A DNA stretch of 64,000 nucleotides from contig CP073761.1 of NCBI GenBank assembly GCA_018399015.1, forward strand, positions 1,054,001 through 1,118,000, written 5' to 3'. The stretch comes from Cyanobium sp. M30B3 (GTDB taxonomy: Bacteria; Cyanobacteriota; Cyanobacteriia; PCC-6307; Cyanobiaceae). Below are positions 25,847-34,194 of the stretch, piece by piece. The notes under the pieces are model-generated. The model did no database searches. It was given only the letters and a program-made list of their open reading frames with translations, and was not told where the DNA came from. Both the position numbers and the translations under genes were made by a program. How positions within the stretch are numbered: position 1 is the first letter of the stretch; each line of letters begins with the position of its first letter.

Positions 25847-26821
25847 ATGTCCGTAGTCGTTCCTCCCCTGCGCCGTGCCGCCGCACTCGGCCTTGGCGCC
25901 TGCTTGGTGGCCTGTGCCGCCCCGCGCCAGGAGGAGGACGCCGCCCAGGCCGGCGGTGGGCTGCAGGTGGTGACCACCTTCCTGCCGATCACCCTGTTCA
26001 CCCGGGCGGTGGCCGGCGAGTGCGCCACCGTGACGGCCCTGATTCCGCCCTCGATCGGCCCCCACGACTACCAGGCGAGCCCCGGCGATGGGACGGCCCT
26101 CAGCCGGGCCGACGTGCTGGTGAAGAACGGCCTGGGCATGGAGGGCTTTCTCGACAAGCTGGTGGGTGCCTCCGAGAACCCCGATCTGGTGGTGATCGAT
26201 ACCAGCGCTGGCGTGGCCACCCTGGAGTCGCCGGCCGATGACGGGCAGAGCCACTCCCACGATCACGGGCACAGCCACAGCCACAGCCACAGCCATGGCC
26301 CCGTGAATCCCCACATCTGGCTCGACCCCCTGCGGGCCGTGCAGCAGGTGGAGGCCATCCGCGACGGCCTCGTGCAGGCCGATCCCAGCTGCGCCGATGG
26401 CTACCGCCGCAACGCCGAGGTCACCATCGCCGAGCTGCGCCAGCTCAACGACGCCCTGGCCGAGCGCCTGAAGCCGTTCGCAGGCAAGACGTTCGTGGCC
26501 TTCCATGATGTGGCGCCTTACTTCGCCGAGCGCTATGGGCTCAAGGCTGAGTTTCTGGTGGATGTGCCGGAGCTGAACCCCTCCCCGGCCGATCTGCGCC
26601 GGGTGGCTGAGCGGGTACAGGCCAGCCAGCTGCAGGCCCTGCTCAGCGAGCCCCAGGAGGGTGCCCGTTCATTCAATACGCTGGCCGCAGACCTGGGCAT
26701 CCGCATCAGCGTGTTCGATCCCCTGGAAACCGGCAGCGAGCAGCAGGCCCGCGACCCTGCCAGCTATTTCGAGGTGATGCGCCGCAATGTGGACAACCTG
26801 GTGGGGGTATTCGGTGGCTGA
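25847..26821 (+). CDS. znuA: zinc ABC transporter substrate-binding lipoprotein
   Basis: A 324-residue cluster A-I protein with lipobox 'CLVACAA'. 'TALIPPSIGPHDYQASPGDG' carries the first histidine ligand. A histidine-rich loop of repeated H-S/H-D/H-G units (about residues 135-150) is the flexible zinc-collecting loop typical of ZnuA, and 'NPHIWLDPLR' gives the second ligand. ATG 25847 directly precedes the lipoprotein signal. It is distinct from MntC just upstream, and has its own Zur-like box. Confidence 0.9.
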   Translation: MSVVVPPLRRAAALGLGACLVACAAPRQEEDAAQAGGGLQVVTTFLPITLFTRAVAGECATVTALIPPSIGPHDYQASPGDGTALSRADVLVKNGLGMEGFLDKLVGASENPDLVVIDTSAGVATLESPADDGQSHSHDHGHSHSHSHSHGPVNPHIWLDPLRAVQQVEAIRDGLVQADPSCADGYRRNAEVTIAELRQLNDALAERLKPFAGKTFVAFHDVAPYFAERYGLKAEFLVDVPELNPSPADLRRVAERVQASQLQALLSEPQEGARSFNTLAADLGIRISVFDPLETGSEQQARDPASYFEVMRRNVDNLVGVFGG

Positions 26822-26844
26822 TTCGGTGGCTGAGCAGCGGGGCC

Positions 26845-27633
26845 ATGGCTGAGCTGGTGCTGGAGGTGCAGGACCTGCGGGTGCACCGCGATGGCGTGCC
26901 CGTGGTGGAAGGGGTGAGCTTTCAGCTGCCGGCCGAGAGCGATACGGCCCTGGTGGGTCCCAATGGTGCTGGCAAGAGCACCCTGGTGGCGGCTTTGTTG
27001 GGCCTGCTGCCTCGCCAGGCCGGGGTTGTGCGCTTGCTCGGCCAACCCCTTGGGCCCCAGGGCCAGTGGCCCCGCTCCATTCGCAGCCAGCTGGCCTACC
27101 TGCCCCAGAGCCTGGCGGTGCGCGGCCGCTTCCCGCTCACCGTGGCCGACTTCGTGGGCTTCGGCTTCGATCCGGCCGGCCCGCGCTGGCCCTGGCAGGG
27201 CGAGGGGCGTGGCCGCCGTGAAGCGGTGGTCCGGGCCCTTGCGCGCACCGACTGCGCCGCCCTGGGCAACCGCCTGATCAGCGAGCTCTCCGGGGGGCAG
27301 TGGAAACGGGTGCAGCTGGCGTTCTGCGTGGTACGGCCCCGGCGGCTGCTGGTGCTGGATGAAGCCCAGGGCGGCCTCGATGCCCCATCCAGCGAGCGTT
27401 TCCAGCAGCTGTTGCTCGACCTGCGCCGCCAGGAGGGCTGGACCGTGCTGCAGGTATCCCACGACCTGGAGATGGTGCGGCGCAGCTGCGACCAGGTGCT
27501 CTGCCTCAACCGCCAGCTGCGCTGCAGCGGCAGCCCCGAGCACGCCCTCAGCCCCCAGCGGCTGGCCGAGCTCTACGGCCCTGGTTATGTGGCCTACCGC
27601 CACCACCATCGCCACGCCCCCCTGGCGCCATGA
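26845..27633 (+). CDS. znuC: zinc ABC transporter ATP-binding protein
   Basis: A 262-residue ABC ATPase with Walker A 'GPNGAGKSTL', Q-loop 'AYLPQSLAVRGRFPLTV', signature 'LSGGQWKRVQLAFCVVR', Walker B 'LLVLDEAQGGLD' and switch 'QVSHDLEMV'. A C-terminal histidine cluster ('YRHHHRHAPLAP') may bind metal. It follows znuA by 23 bp and overlaps znuB by 4 bp, forming znuACB. Confidence 0.9.
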   Translation: MAELVLEVQDLRVHRDGVPVVEGVSFQLPAESDTALVGPNGAGKSTLVAALLGLLPRQAGVVRLLGQPLGPQGQWPRSIRSQLAYLPQSLAVRGRFPLTVADFVGFGFDPAGPRWPWQGEGRGRREAVVRALARTDCAALGNRLISELSGGQWKRVQLAFCVVRPRRLLVLDEAQGGLDAPSSERFQQLLLDLRRQEGWTVLQVSHDLEMVRRSCDQVLCLNRQLRCSGSPEHALSPQRLAELYGPGYVAYRHHHRHAPLAP

Positions 27634-28520
27634 GCGGCGTCGACGACCTGCAGGCGGCCCTGCAGCAACCCTTCATGCAGCGGGCCCTGATCGGCGGCCT
27701 GCTCACCGGCTGCCTGGGCGGTCTGCTGGGCAGCTTCGCGGTGCTGCGCCAGCTCTCGTTCTTCAGTGATGCCCTGGGCCACTCGGCCCTGCTCGGGGTG
27801 AGCATCGCCGTGCTGCTCAACCTCAACCCCACCCTGGTGCTGATTCCCTTCGCCGTGCTGTTCGCCCTGCTGGTGAATCAGCTGGTGCAGCGCAGCCGCC
27901 TGCCCACCGATGCCCTGCTGAACATCGTGTACTCCAGCTCCCTGGCCTTTGCCGTGGTGGTTCTCAGCCTGGTGGAGAGCTACCGGGGCGGCATCCAGCA
28001 GCTGCTGTTCGGCGACATCCTCGGTATCAGCTGGAGCGATCTCTGGGTGATCGGCGGCCTGCTGGTGCTGGCCCTCGGCTATGTGATCGTGAGCCTGCGC
28101 GCCCAGGTGCTGCTCACCCTCGACGACGACCTGGCCGGCGCCTTCGGGGTGCGGGTGAACGCCCACCGCCTGGCCTTCATCATTCTGCTCGGGGTGGTGG
28201 TGGCGGTGTCGGTGAAGGCGGTGGGGGTGCTGCTGATCAGCGCTTTTGTGGTGATTCCGGCCTGTGCGAGCCGGCTGGTGAGCCGGCGCCTGCCCCTCTA
28301 TGTGCTGGGCGCATCGCTGCTCGGCGGCCTGTGCGCCCTGGTGGGCCTGCTCGCTTCCGGCCTCACCAACCTGCCCTCCGGCCCCTGCGTGGTGATCGTG
28401 CAGTTCACGGGCTTTCTGATGGCCTTGCTGGTGAGCCTCAGGCGGCCAGGGCCACCACCTGGTCCTGCACCTGCAGCTGTACCCGGCAGCCCTCCGCCAG
28501 GCACGGCTGAGGCGGGGTGA
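27630..28520 (+). CDS. znuB: zinc ABC transporter permease
   Basis: A 296-residue ABC-3 permease starting with 'LQQPFMQRALIGGLLTG', then conserved 'FFSDALGHSALLGVSIAVLL' and 'GVLLISAFVVIPACASRLVS', and about eight helices. The terminal ~30 residues are Pro/Ala/Gly-rich and lie antisense to the end of futC, with which it converges and overlaps by 83 bp. It forms the zinc channel with ZnuC. Confidence 0.9.
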   Translation: MSGVDDLQAALQQPFMQRALIGGLLTGCLGGLLGSFAVLRQLSFFSDALGHSALLGVSIAVLLNLNPTLVLIPFAVLFALLVNQLVQRSRLPTDALLNIVYSSSLAFAVVVLSLVESYRGGIQQLLFGDILGISWSDLWVIGGLLVLALGYVIVSLRAQVLLTLDDDLAGAFGVRVNAHRLAFIILLGVVVAVSVKAVGVLLISAFVVIPACASRLVSRRLPLYVLGASLLGGLCALVGLLASGLTNLPSGPCVVIVQFTGFLMALLVSLRRPGPPPGPAPAAVPGSPPPGTAEAG

Positions 28521-29457
28521 TCACCGTGAGGGCTTCCTCGCCCAGGCGCACGCGGTAGAGCTGGTCGTGGCCGCGGAATTCGCGTACCTCCACGGTGGCC
28601 TCGGCGGCTGGATCGGCCACCAGGCGGATCTGCTCGGGCCGCACCGCCACCTGGGTGTAGCCCTCGGCGGGCTCCAGCAGGGACAGGGCCCCCAGGATCG
28701 TGTCCACCCGCTCGCCGCGGGCCGTGCCCTCGAGCACATTGGCCCGACCCAGAAAGTTGGCCACGAAGGCGGTGGCCGGCTGCCGGTAGATCGCGTCTGC
28801 AGGGCCGATCTGCACCAGCCGCCCCCGCTCCATCAGCGCCAGGCGATCGGCCATCACCATGGCCTCCTCCTGGTCGTGGGTCACCAGGATGGCGGCGGTG
28901 TTGGTGTGGTGGAACAGCTGGCGCACCTCCTGGCGCATCTGCACCCGCATGGCGGCGTCCAGGTTGGAGAAGGGCTCATCCAGCAACACCAGGGCCGGGG
29001 CCGGCGCCAGGGTGCGGGCCAGGGCCACCCGCTGCTGCTGGCCGCCGGAGAGCTCATGTGGATAGCGCTTGCCCAGGTGGGCCAGCCCCACCAGCTCAAG
29101 CATCTCCTGCACCCGGGTCCGGGCCTGGCCGCGGGGCAGGCGGTGGAGGCCGAACCCCACGTTGGCCGCCACGGTGAGGTGGGGGAAGAGGGCGTAGTCC
29201 TGGAACACCAGGCCGAAGCCGCGTCGCTCCGGCTGCCAGTGGGTGATCTCCTGGCCGTTGAGCCGCACCACGCCCTGGTCGGTCCGCTCGAAACCGGCGA
29301 TCAGGCGCAGGGTGGTGGTCTTGCCGCAGCCGGAGGGGCCGAGCAACGCCAGCAGTTCCCCCTGGGCCAGCTCGAAGCTCACCCCGTCCACCGCCGCCAC
29401 CCCGCCGCCGTAGCAGCGCCTGAGGTGCTCGACCTGGAGGAGGGGAGGCTGGCTCAT
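28438..29457 (-). CDS. futC: iron(III)-type ABC transporter ATP-binding protein
   Basis: A 339-residue ATPase with an N-terminal nucleotide-binding domain (Walker A 'GPSGCGKTTTLRLIAGFERT', signature 'LSGGQQQRVALARTLAPA', Walker B 'LVLLDEPFSNLD') and a C-terminal TOBE domain ('VAVRPEQIRLV'). The spacing and residues fit FbpC/FutC ferric-iron ATPases. FutB and FutA lack a local ATPase, so this is the likely partner despite 16 kb separation; another carbohydrate/anion-type importer cannot be ruled out. Start is ATG 29457. Its 3' end overlaps znuB by 83 bp. Confidence 0.8.
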   Translation of the reverse strand: MSQPPLLQVEHLRRCYGGGVAAVDGVSFELAQGELLALLGPSGCGKTTTLRLIAGFERTDQGVVRLNGQEITHWQPERRGFGLVFQDYALFPHLTVAANVGFGLHRLPRGQARTRVQEMLELVGLAHLGKRYPHELSGGQQQRVALARTLAPAPALVLLDEPFSNLDAAMRVQMRQEVRQLFHHTNTAAILVTHDQEEAMVMADRLALMERGRLVQIGPADAIYRQPATAFVANFLGRANVLEGTARGERVDTILGALSLLEPAEGYTQVAVRPEQIRLVADPAAEATVEVREFRGHDQLYRVRLGEEALTVITPPQPCLAEGCRVQLQVQDQVVALAA

Positions 29458-29910
29458 CAAGGGAACTGGGGGGCGTACAGCGGTGGTGAGGCGCGCCGAA
29501 TCGAGGACTGGCGTGCAGGCCGTAGGAGCAGAAATGGCGGCGGAAGGGCTGCGCCTCAAGGCTGAACAGCGGGATGAGACCCGTTCTATCCACCAGCCCA
29601 GGCGCTCACCGACCAGGTGATACGCCTGGGCGTAACAAAAAGCACATCCGCTCAGCCGAGCGGGGTGTTGCTGGGCGGCTTGCTTCCGGTGGGTGTCGTA
29701 TAGGCGCTGAAGGGGCACCTCAGTGGGATGGAACGCGTGCTGCCCTGCACCCCACTCCCGGCGTGATGGCGCCGGTCGCATTGGGATCGGGTTGAATGGC
29801 GTCCTGGCGGCGGTTCAAGAGCTGCCGGAGTGCCTCAGGGGGGTGGAAGACGATGAGCGCAGGACGCTTAGAAGAGCTCGGATCGCTGGATCAGGCTTTC
29901 AATGTTCGAA
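29458..29910. other. gene-free flank between futC and the integron cassette
   Basis: About 450 bp with short low-quality frames only. No second attC-like hairpin or complete cassette was found here, so the base pair at 29910/29911 seems to be the end of the cassette array. It includes the futC promoter region. Confidence 0.4.
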
Positions 29911-29965
29911 CGCTCAGCATCAGCGGCGGCGCGCAGCGCCGTCCGCTGCATGCTGTTGTTAGCCC
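29911..29965 (-). repeat. attC recombination site of the integron cassette
   Basis: Read on the minus strand it begins GGGCTAAC (R'' box), which also holds the stop codon of the cassette gene. It then forms an imperfect hairpin in which AGCATGCAGCGGACGGCGC pairs with GCGCCGCCGCTGATGCT, leaving two unpaired bases (G and A) on one arm like the extrahelical bases of attC sites. It ends GAGCG before the TT of the crossover. Joined to the other cassette end (TTAGCCC), the outer arms are perfectly complementary. Confidence 0.85.
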
Positions 29966-30621
29966 ACATTTGATTTACTCAGGTTGCATTCAGAGCAAAG
30001 GGTCTGCAGGTTTTCAAACACTGTTTCTCCACCTTTGCTCCAGGGGACGACGTGATCGACATGGAGCTCAACGCCCATGGTGAGCGCTGGGCTTGCCCCG
30101 CATCCACGACAGGAAAAGCGATCTCTTTGCAGTACTCGCCACCGAAGACGAAGCGAGGGATCCCTCCCCGTTCGTCGTGCGACCGATTCATCTGACGATG
30201 TGGGCGATTCAGCACCTGTGCCGTTCGCATAATCCACAAAGGCATGAAGTGCGGCCGTCCATGATCCGAAACGCCGGTTATATGGTGTTTGCGAAATTAC
30301 TGACGGTGGCGACGCAAGCTCGCTGCGCCGAGGCTGTCGGCCAAAGTGCTGCCATAAAACAAGCAGGTTCTCAAAGAGGCGTTCATCAGAAAAGTTGATC
30401 TCGTTCGAGATGGATAGGCCAGCCATCCGAAGCGCGTCGTTCCAGGAGCCAAAGCGGCGGATTAAGGTGCTGTAGTCGAAAGTGCCATGCAAACCGTAAA
30501 GTTTTTGTGGCACAGTTTCAGCGCCAAGCGACGAGGCAACTCGTCTCAGATCAGCGATTAACTCCTCGTCAGCGACAGGAGCGCCAGAGACCCGTGACAG
30601 ATTGAATCGCCGATCAGTCAT
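29959..30621 (-). CDS. cassette-borne HNH endonuclease with homing-associated repeats
   Basis: A 220-residue protein. Two copies of a roughly 55-residue homing-endonuclease-associated repeat are visible: one starting near 'ADEELIADLRRVASSLG' and ending 'RRFGSWNDALRMAGL', the other from 'SDERLFENLLVLWQHFG' to 'RRFGSWTAALHAF'. A C-terminal HNH domain follows, with two zinc-type CxxC pairs ('CRGCGAS', 'CSECNLS') and 'ELHVDHVVPWSKGGETVFEN'. It should cut or nick DNA; the target is unknown. Such genes are often mobile. Composition differs from neighbours, consistent with acquisition as a cassette. The start is ATG 30621. Confidence 0.85.
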   Translation of the reverse strand: MTDRRFNLSRVSGAPVADEELIADLRRVASSLGAETVPQKLYGLHGTFDYSTLIRRFGSWNDALRMAGLSISNEINFSDERLFENLLVLWQHFGRQPRRSELASPPSVISQTPYNRRFGSWTAALHAFVDYANGTGAESPTSSDESVARRTGRDPSLRLRWRVLQRDRFSCRGCGASPALTMGVELHVDHVVPWSKGGETVFENLQTLCSECNLSKSNVG

Positions 30622-30632
30622 TTGTGGGCTAA

Positions 30633-30801
30633 CGCTAAATGGACGGATCCTCGTATGGAGTGCCTCGGCACCGTTTTTGCCGCCTATGCAGTGGCGTCGT
30701 TCGGCTGGCGTCCTTGAGAAGGCCAGTGCTGCAACGCAGATTACACAAGTCGGAGCTATTTCGGGTTTGATGGGCGGATCCGCCTATAACAGTTCGGGCT
30801 G
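30633..30801 (-). other. putative attI region between intI and the cassette
   Basis: Read on the minus strand, this 169-bp segment follows the integrase stop and ends TTTAGCG at the crossover with the cassette, so the primary attachment site should lie here. It contains a hairpin TAACAG-CCCGAA-CTGTTA that begins at the integrase stop codon and a GGCGGATCCGCC palindrome. No coding frame or second attC is recognised. Confidence 0.5.
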
Positions 30802-31689
30802 TTACAAAAGGTCGGCGGGGCTGGTTACCCCCAATGGGCCTCGGTTCAGCACGTGCGTGTAGATCATGGTGGTGTTGACGTCGTTGTGGCCCATCAGCTC
30901 CTGAATCGTGCGGATGTCCTGCCCCCGCTCCAGCAGGTGGGTGGCGAACGAGTGCCGGAAGGTATGACAGGTGGCAGGTGTCACGATTCCCGATGCGAGC
31001 ACCGCTCGCCGCACCGCTTTCTGAATCAGGCTGGGATCCAGGTGGTGCCGCCCCTGCTCTCCGGTCTCAGCACTGTGCCAGCGGTGGTGTTGTGGGAACA
31101 GCCATTGCCAGCCCCACTCCACTGGAGCATGGGGATATTTCCTCGCCAACGCGTGGGGTGGCTCCACCCTTCCACAGCCCTCGGCAATGTCCTGGCGGTG
31201 CAGCCTGCGCACCCCCTCCAGATGTAAACGCAGCTCCTCTCCGTCCGTTGCTGGCAACATCGTGCGTCGATCCTTGCCGCCTTTTCCCTGGCGCACGGTG
31301 ATCTGCCGGCGTTGGAAGTCCACGTCATGCACCCGTAACCGCAGTGCCTCCATTAACCGCAGTCCGCCCCCGTACAGCACGCCAGCCACCAGCGCCTCCA
31401 CCCCATCCAGATCCAGATCCCGTTCCAGCAACTCTCGATACAGAAACAGCAGCGCAGAGAGGGCCTGGTTCTGGGTTGAAGGGCTCACCTTCAGGTCCAC
31501 TGCCAGATGGGTGAGAAAGGCATTCACCTCCCCGCTTCCCATCTCCCGCGGATGGCGCCTGCCATGGAAGCGCAGGAACCGCCGCAGCCACTGCTCGTAG
31601 GTCGCCACGGTGCGCTTCGCGTAATGGCGCGCCTGCAGCTCTTCGCGGTAGCGCTGGATCAGCCCTGGCGGGCGTGGAGTGTTCGCCAT
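30802..31689 (-). CDS. intI: integron integrase (IntI-type tyrosine recombinase), probably internally deleted
   Basis: A 295-residue tyrosine recombinase. N-terminal '[20 protein letters not shown]' and '[20 protein letters not shown]' plus '[18 protein letters not shown]' are typical of IntI. The IntI-specific additional segment is present ('[20 protein letters not shown]'). Catalytic R, H-x-x-R ('[15 protein letters not shown]'), H and Tyr ('[15 protein letters not shown]') are retained. Compared with IntI proteins (about 320-340 residues), the linker and first catalytic helix seem missing between 'RDLDLDGVE' and '[20 protein letters not shown]', about 30 residues. ATG 31689 is used; GTG 31710 is possible. 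It reads in the same direction as the cassette. Confidence 0.9.
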   Translation of the reverse strand: MANTPRPPGLIQRYREELQARHYAKRTVATYEQWLRRFLRFHGRRHPREMGSGEVNAFLTHLAVDLKVSPSTQNQALSALLFLYRELLERDLDLDGVEALVAGVLYGGGLRLMEALRLRVHDVDFQRRQITVRQGKGGKDRRTMLPATDGEELRLHLEGVRRLHRQDIAEGCGRVEPPHALARKYPHAPVEWGWQWLFPQHHRWHSAETGEQGRHHLDPSLIQKAVRRAVLASGIVTPATCHTFRHSFATHLLERGQDIRTIQELMGHNDVNTTMIYTHVLNRGPLGVTSPADLL

Positions 31690-31710
31690 CCCTCGGCTCT
31701 GGCCCACCAC

Positions 31711-32020
31711 ACCAGGATTGCCACCTCACCCCATTGGCCCACGGTCTGCGGAACGATGACGACTTTCCTGAACCAGCTTTTGCCGCTACTATCTTGCGCC
31801 CTCTAATGAAGGCAAGGTTGCAAGAGTTGCACCGCTCTATTTCATCCTTGCTCCATCATTCGGTCTTGCCGCATAGCTTGTCCGAGCTCTGGTCTTGTTT
31901 GGCCCTGTTGGGCCCTGGTTTTTGCTGGCGATAGGCACTGGGTAATCGGCAGAATGCCGGTCCTGGCCATGCCCGGTTTGATCCTGCGCGCGCTGCGCGT
32001 GGATCGATGAGGATGGCCAC
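31711..32020. other. intergenic stretch upstream of intI
   Basis: About 310 bp without a convincing gene. It contains an inverted repeat GGCCC-TGTT-GGGCC (31901-31914) followed by CTGGTTTTT, which could end transcripts on the plus strand. No attC-like hairpin was found on this side of the integrase. Confidence 0.4.
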
Positions 32021-32485
32021 TTAGCCCCTGAACCACGCCGGCATCGCCTCGTAGCAGGCCGCGTTCTTCTCGTTCTCGCGGGCTTCGGTTTTCCAGCAGC
32101 AGGCCCGGCCGCCCTCGCGGGCTTGCAGGAGTTCATTGGCCCAGCTCCACACCAGCTCGGCGCTGGCCTCCATGCCCACGTTGGCCATCACCCGCAGATC
32201 GAGGGCGCCCTGCTCGTGCAGCTGCTGCCAGGTGGCCAGCAGCGGGTCGTCGGCGCTGGCCAGGAAGGTGTGGTCGAACTGCTGGGCCAGCCGCGTCTCC
32301 AGCTCCTTGAGGCCGGAGAAGTCCACCACGAAGCCGCAGCCATCCAGCTCCCTGGCCTGGAACCAGAAGGTGAAGCTGCGGCTGTAGCCGTGCACGAAGC
32401 GGCAGTGACCGCTATGGCGCCACTGGCGGTGGGTGCAGGGGAAGCCGCTGAAGGTCTTGCTGCAGCTGTAGGCCGGCGTGGGCAT
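32021..32485 (-). CDS. 6-pyruvoyl-tetrahydropterin synthase / QueD family protein
   Basis: A 154-residue protein with the PTPS/QueD zinc-site pattern '[20 protein letters not shown]' (three histidines and the catalytic Cys/His environment) and the mid-domain '[20 protein letters not shown]' followed by 'DHTFL'. Family members convert dihydroneopterin triphosphate to carboxytetrahydropterin (queuosine path) or to pyruvoyl-tetrahydropterin. Which one applies cannot be fixed. Its start overlaps the 5' region of the divergent hisIE gene by 2-8 bp. Confidence 0.8.
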   Translation of the reverse strand: MPTPAYSCSKTFSGFPCTHRQWRHSGHCRFVHGYSRSFTFWFQARELDGCGFVVDFSGLKELETRLAQQFDHTFLASADDPLLATWQQLHEQGALDLRVMANVGMEASAELVWSWANELLQAREGGRACCWKTEARENEKNAACYEAMPAWFRG

Positions 32486-33230
32486 GGGAGAGGATCGGGG
32501 CAGCAGCAGTGCAGGGGTCTTGTCAGCATCATTTCAGCCACCCGGCCAGGCCTCCCCGGCGCCAGCCCTGCCCGATCCCGCCATCATCACCGGCCTGCGC
32601 TTCAACGACGCCGGCCTGATCCCGGCCGTGGCCCAGGACTGGCTCGATGGGGCCGTGCTGATGGTGGCCTGGATGAACCGTGAGGCGATCGAGCGCACCC
32701 TGGCCAGCGGCGAGGTGCACTACTGGAGCCGCTCCCGCGCTGAGCTCTGGCACAAGGGCGCCACCAGCGGCCACACCCAGGCCCTGCGCGGCCTGCGCTA
32801 CGACTGCGACGCCGACGTGCTGCTGCTCACGATCGAGCAGCGCGGCGACGTGGCCTGCCACACGGGCGCCCGCAGCTGCTTCTACGACCAGGGCCCCCAA
32901 CCGAGCGCCGGCGGGCCCATGGCGCCGCCGCCCCCCGCCGACGTGTGCACCGAGCTGATGCGGGTGATCGAGGGGCGCCGCGACCATCCCGAGCCCGGCA
33001 GTTACACCAACAAGCTGCTGGAGGGGGGCGACAACCGCATCCTCAAGAAGATCGGCGAGGAGAGCGCCGAATTCGTGATGGCCTGCAAGGACGGTGATCC
33101 AGAGGAGATCGCCGGGGAGGCCGCCGACCTCCTCTTTCATCTCCAGGTGGCCCTGGCCCACCACGGGGTGAGCTGGCGCCATGTGCAACAGGTGCTGGCC
33201 GCCCGCCGCGGCGCGCCGCGGCGGGACTGA
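32484..33230 (+). CDS. hisI: bifunctional phosphoribosyl-AMP cyclohydrolase / phosphoribosyl-ATP pyrophosphatase
   Basis: A 248-residue HisIE fusion for steps 2 and 3 of histidine synthesis. The N-terminal HisI domain (about residues 35-140) shows '[20 protein letters not shown]', '[14 protein letters not shown]' and '[11 protein letters not shown]' (zinc and magnesium ligands). The C-terminal HisE domain shows '[20 protein letters not shown]', '[13 protein letters not shown]' and '[13 protein letters not shown]'. ATG 32484 is chosen; a GTG 6 bp earlier is an option. It is cytosolic and divergent from the PTPS gene. Confidence 0.93.
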   Translation: MGEDRGSSSAGVLSASFQPPGQASPAPALPDPAIITGLRFNDAGLIPAVAQDWLDGAVLMVAWMNREAIERTLASGEVHYWSRSRAELWHKGATSGHTQALRGLRYDCDADVLLLTIEQRGDVACHTGARSCFYDQGPQPSAGGPMAPPPPADVCTELMRVIEGRRDHPEPGSYTNKLLEGGDNRILKKIGEESAEFVMACKDGDPEEIAGEAADLLFHLQVALAHHGVSWRHVQQVLAARRGAPRRD

Positions 33231-33254
33231 GCGGGCTGGGCCCGGGGAACCGGT

Positions 33255-34022
33255 TCAGCCCTGGGCGCCGGTGCTGAGCATGGCGATGGCCGTCCAGATC
33301 ACGAAGCCGGTGAGCACGAAGCCGCCCGTGGCCACGAACCAGCGCCAGGCGTTCTGCACCGCCGGGGTGGGCTGGTTGGCCAGCCAGGCCGGTCGCGGCC
33401 AGCCGGCACCGGGGGCCCAGCCGCCGCCGCTGCCGGCGGGGGCACGGCGGGCCATGGTGTCGCGCCAGTAGGCGTTGTAGCGGGGGGCCTGCTGGTTGAA
33501 GGGCATCGTGCCCACCGACTGGCCGGCGAGCACGCGGGAGCGCTGGTAGGGCACCAGGTCTTCGCCGAAGGCTTCCAGATACTCAGGCGAGTCGATCAGG
33601 GCGTCGATGAAGGCGGGCAGGCCCTGCTCGGCGATCACGATCGACCAGGCGATGCGCTCCTGCTCGCCGTGCACCGGCCGGCCCAGCACCCGGCCCACCA
33701 CCTGCTCCACCACCCGGTAGTTGCTGTTGCAGCGGTAGAAGTCGTTGCGGAATTTGTCGGAGCGCAGCAGCTGGCGCACGAACTCGCGGGTGCTGATCTG
33801 GCCGGAGCGCAGCTGCGACTCCAGCACAGCGTCCCGGTCGGCCTTGAAGGCGTGGAAGAAGATCTGGCGGTAGGCCTGCTCGATCAGGGCGTCGCTGGAG
33901 CCACGGTCACGCTGCAGGGCCACCGTGGTGCTCTGGCGGGGCGACTCCTCGTTGGCGTCGAGAAAACTGCTCACCCGGGCATTGCTGGTGAGGGGCTTGG
34001 TGGCCAGAACGGGCAGGGCCAT
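33255..34022 (-). CDS. cpcL: membrane-anchored phycobilisome rod linker, CpcL (CpcG2) type
   Basis: A 255-residue linker. The N-terminal PBS_linker domain (about residues 20-180) contains 'ALIEQAYRQIFFHAFKADRD', 'LESQLRSGQISTREFVRQLL' and 'YRVVEQVVGRVLGRPVHGEQ', as in CpcG rod-core linkers. In place of a core-binding tail it ends with a hydrophobic helix 'WRWFVATGGFVLTGFVIWTA' (about residues 227-249). That helix defines CpcL, which builds rod-only phycobilisomes on the thylakoid membrane that feed photosystem I. The start ATG 34022 fits the CpcG 'MALPVLATKPLTSNARVSSF' opening. Confidence 0.88.
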   Translation of the reverse strand: MALPVLATKPLTSNARVSSFLDANEESPRQSTTVALQRDRGSSDALIEQAYRQIFFHAFKADRDAVLESQLRSGQISTREFVRQLLRSDKFRNDFYRCNSNYRVVEQVVGRVLGRPVHGEQERIAWSIVIAEQGLPAFIDALIDSPEYLEAFGEDLVPYQRSRVLAGQSVGTMPFNQQAPRYNAYWRDTMARRAPAGSGGGWAPGAGWPRPAWLANQPTPAVQNAWRWFVATGGFVLTGFVIWTAIAMLSTGAQG

Positions 34023-34194
34023 CGGGCAGGGACGGGAAAAACGCGCAAGGTATGGGGGCCTGCTCTCGGATTGCCGGCAGGCCCGGGAAACAACAAACAA
34101 GTTCATGCTGCGCAACACCACTTAATGGATCGCGAGTGGGATTCGGGAGGGATTGCTCTGGCCACCGGCTGCCCTGCCGGCTTGGGATGGCTGT

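Larger units (their letters stand above)
29911..30632 (-). mobile_element. 722-bp integron gene cassette
   Basis: The cassette is bounded by G^TT crossover points at 29910/29911 and 30632/30633 (minus strand reading GCG^TT at both). Its 5' end TTAGCCC is exactly complementary to the GGGCTAA of the 3' R'' box, as expected when the circular cassette's attC is opened on integration. The cassette is almost filled by one gene whose start lies 11 bp from the 5' boundary and whose stop lies in attC. Base composition is clearly more AT-rich than the flanks. Confidence 0.85.

Noticed and set aside
29574-29962. Short plus-strand frames in the integron flank
   Set aside because: Basic and low-complexity with no family resemblance; they overlap the attC hairpin.
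31711-32020. Search for attC or attI on the 5' side of the integrase, the usual position
   Set aside because: No paired R''/R' boxes or hairpin were found; the cassette signature is on the other side.
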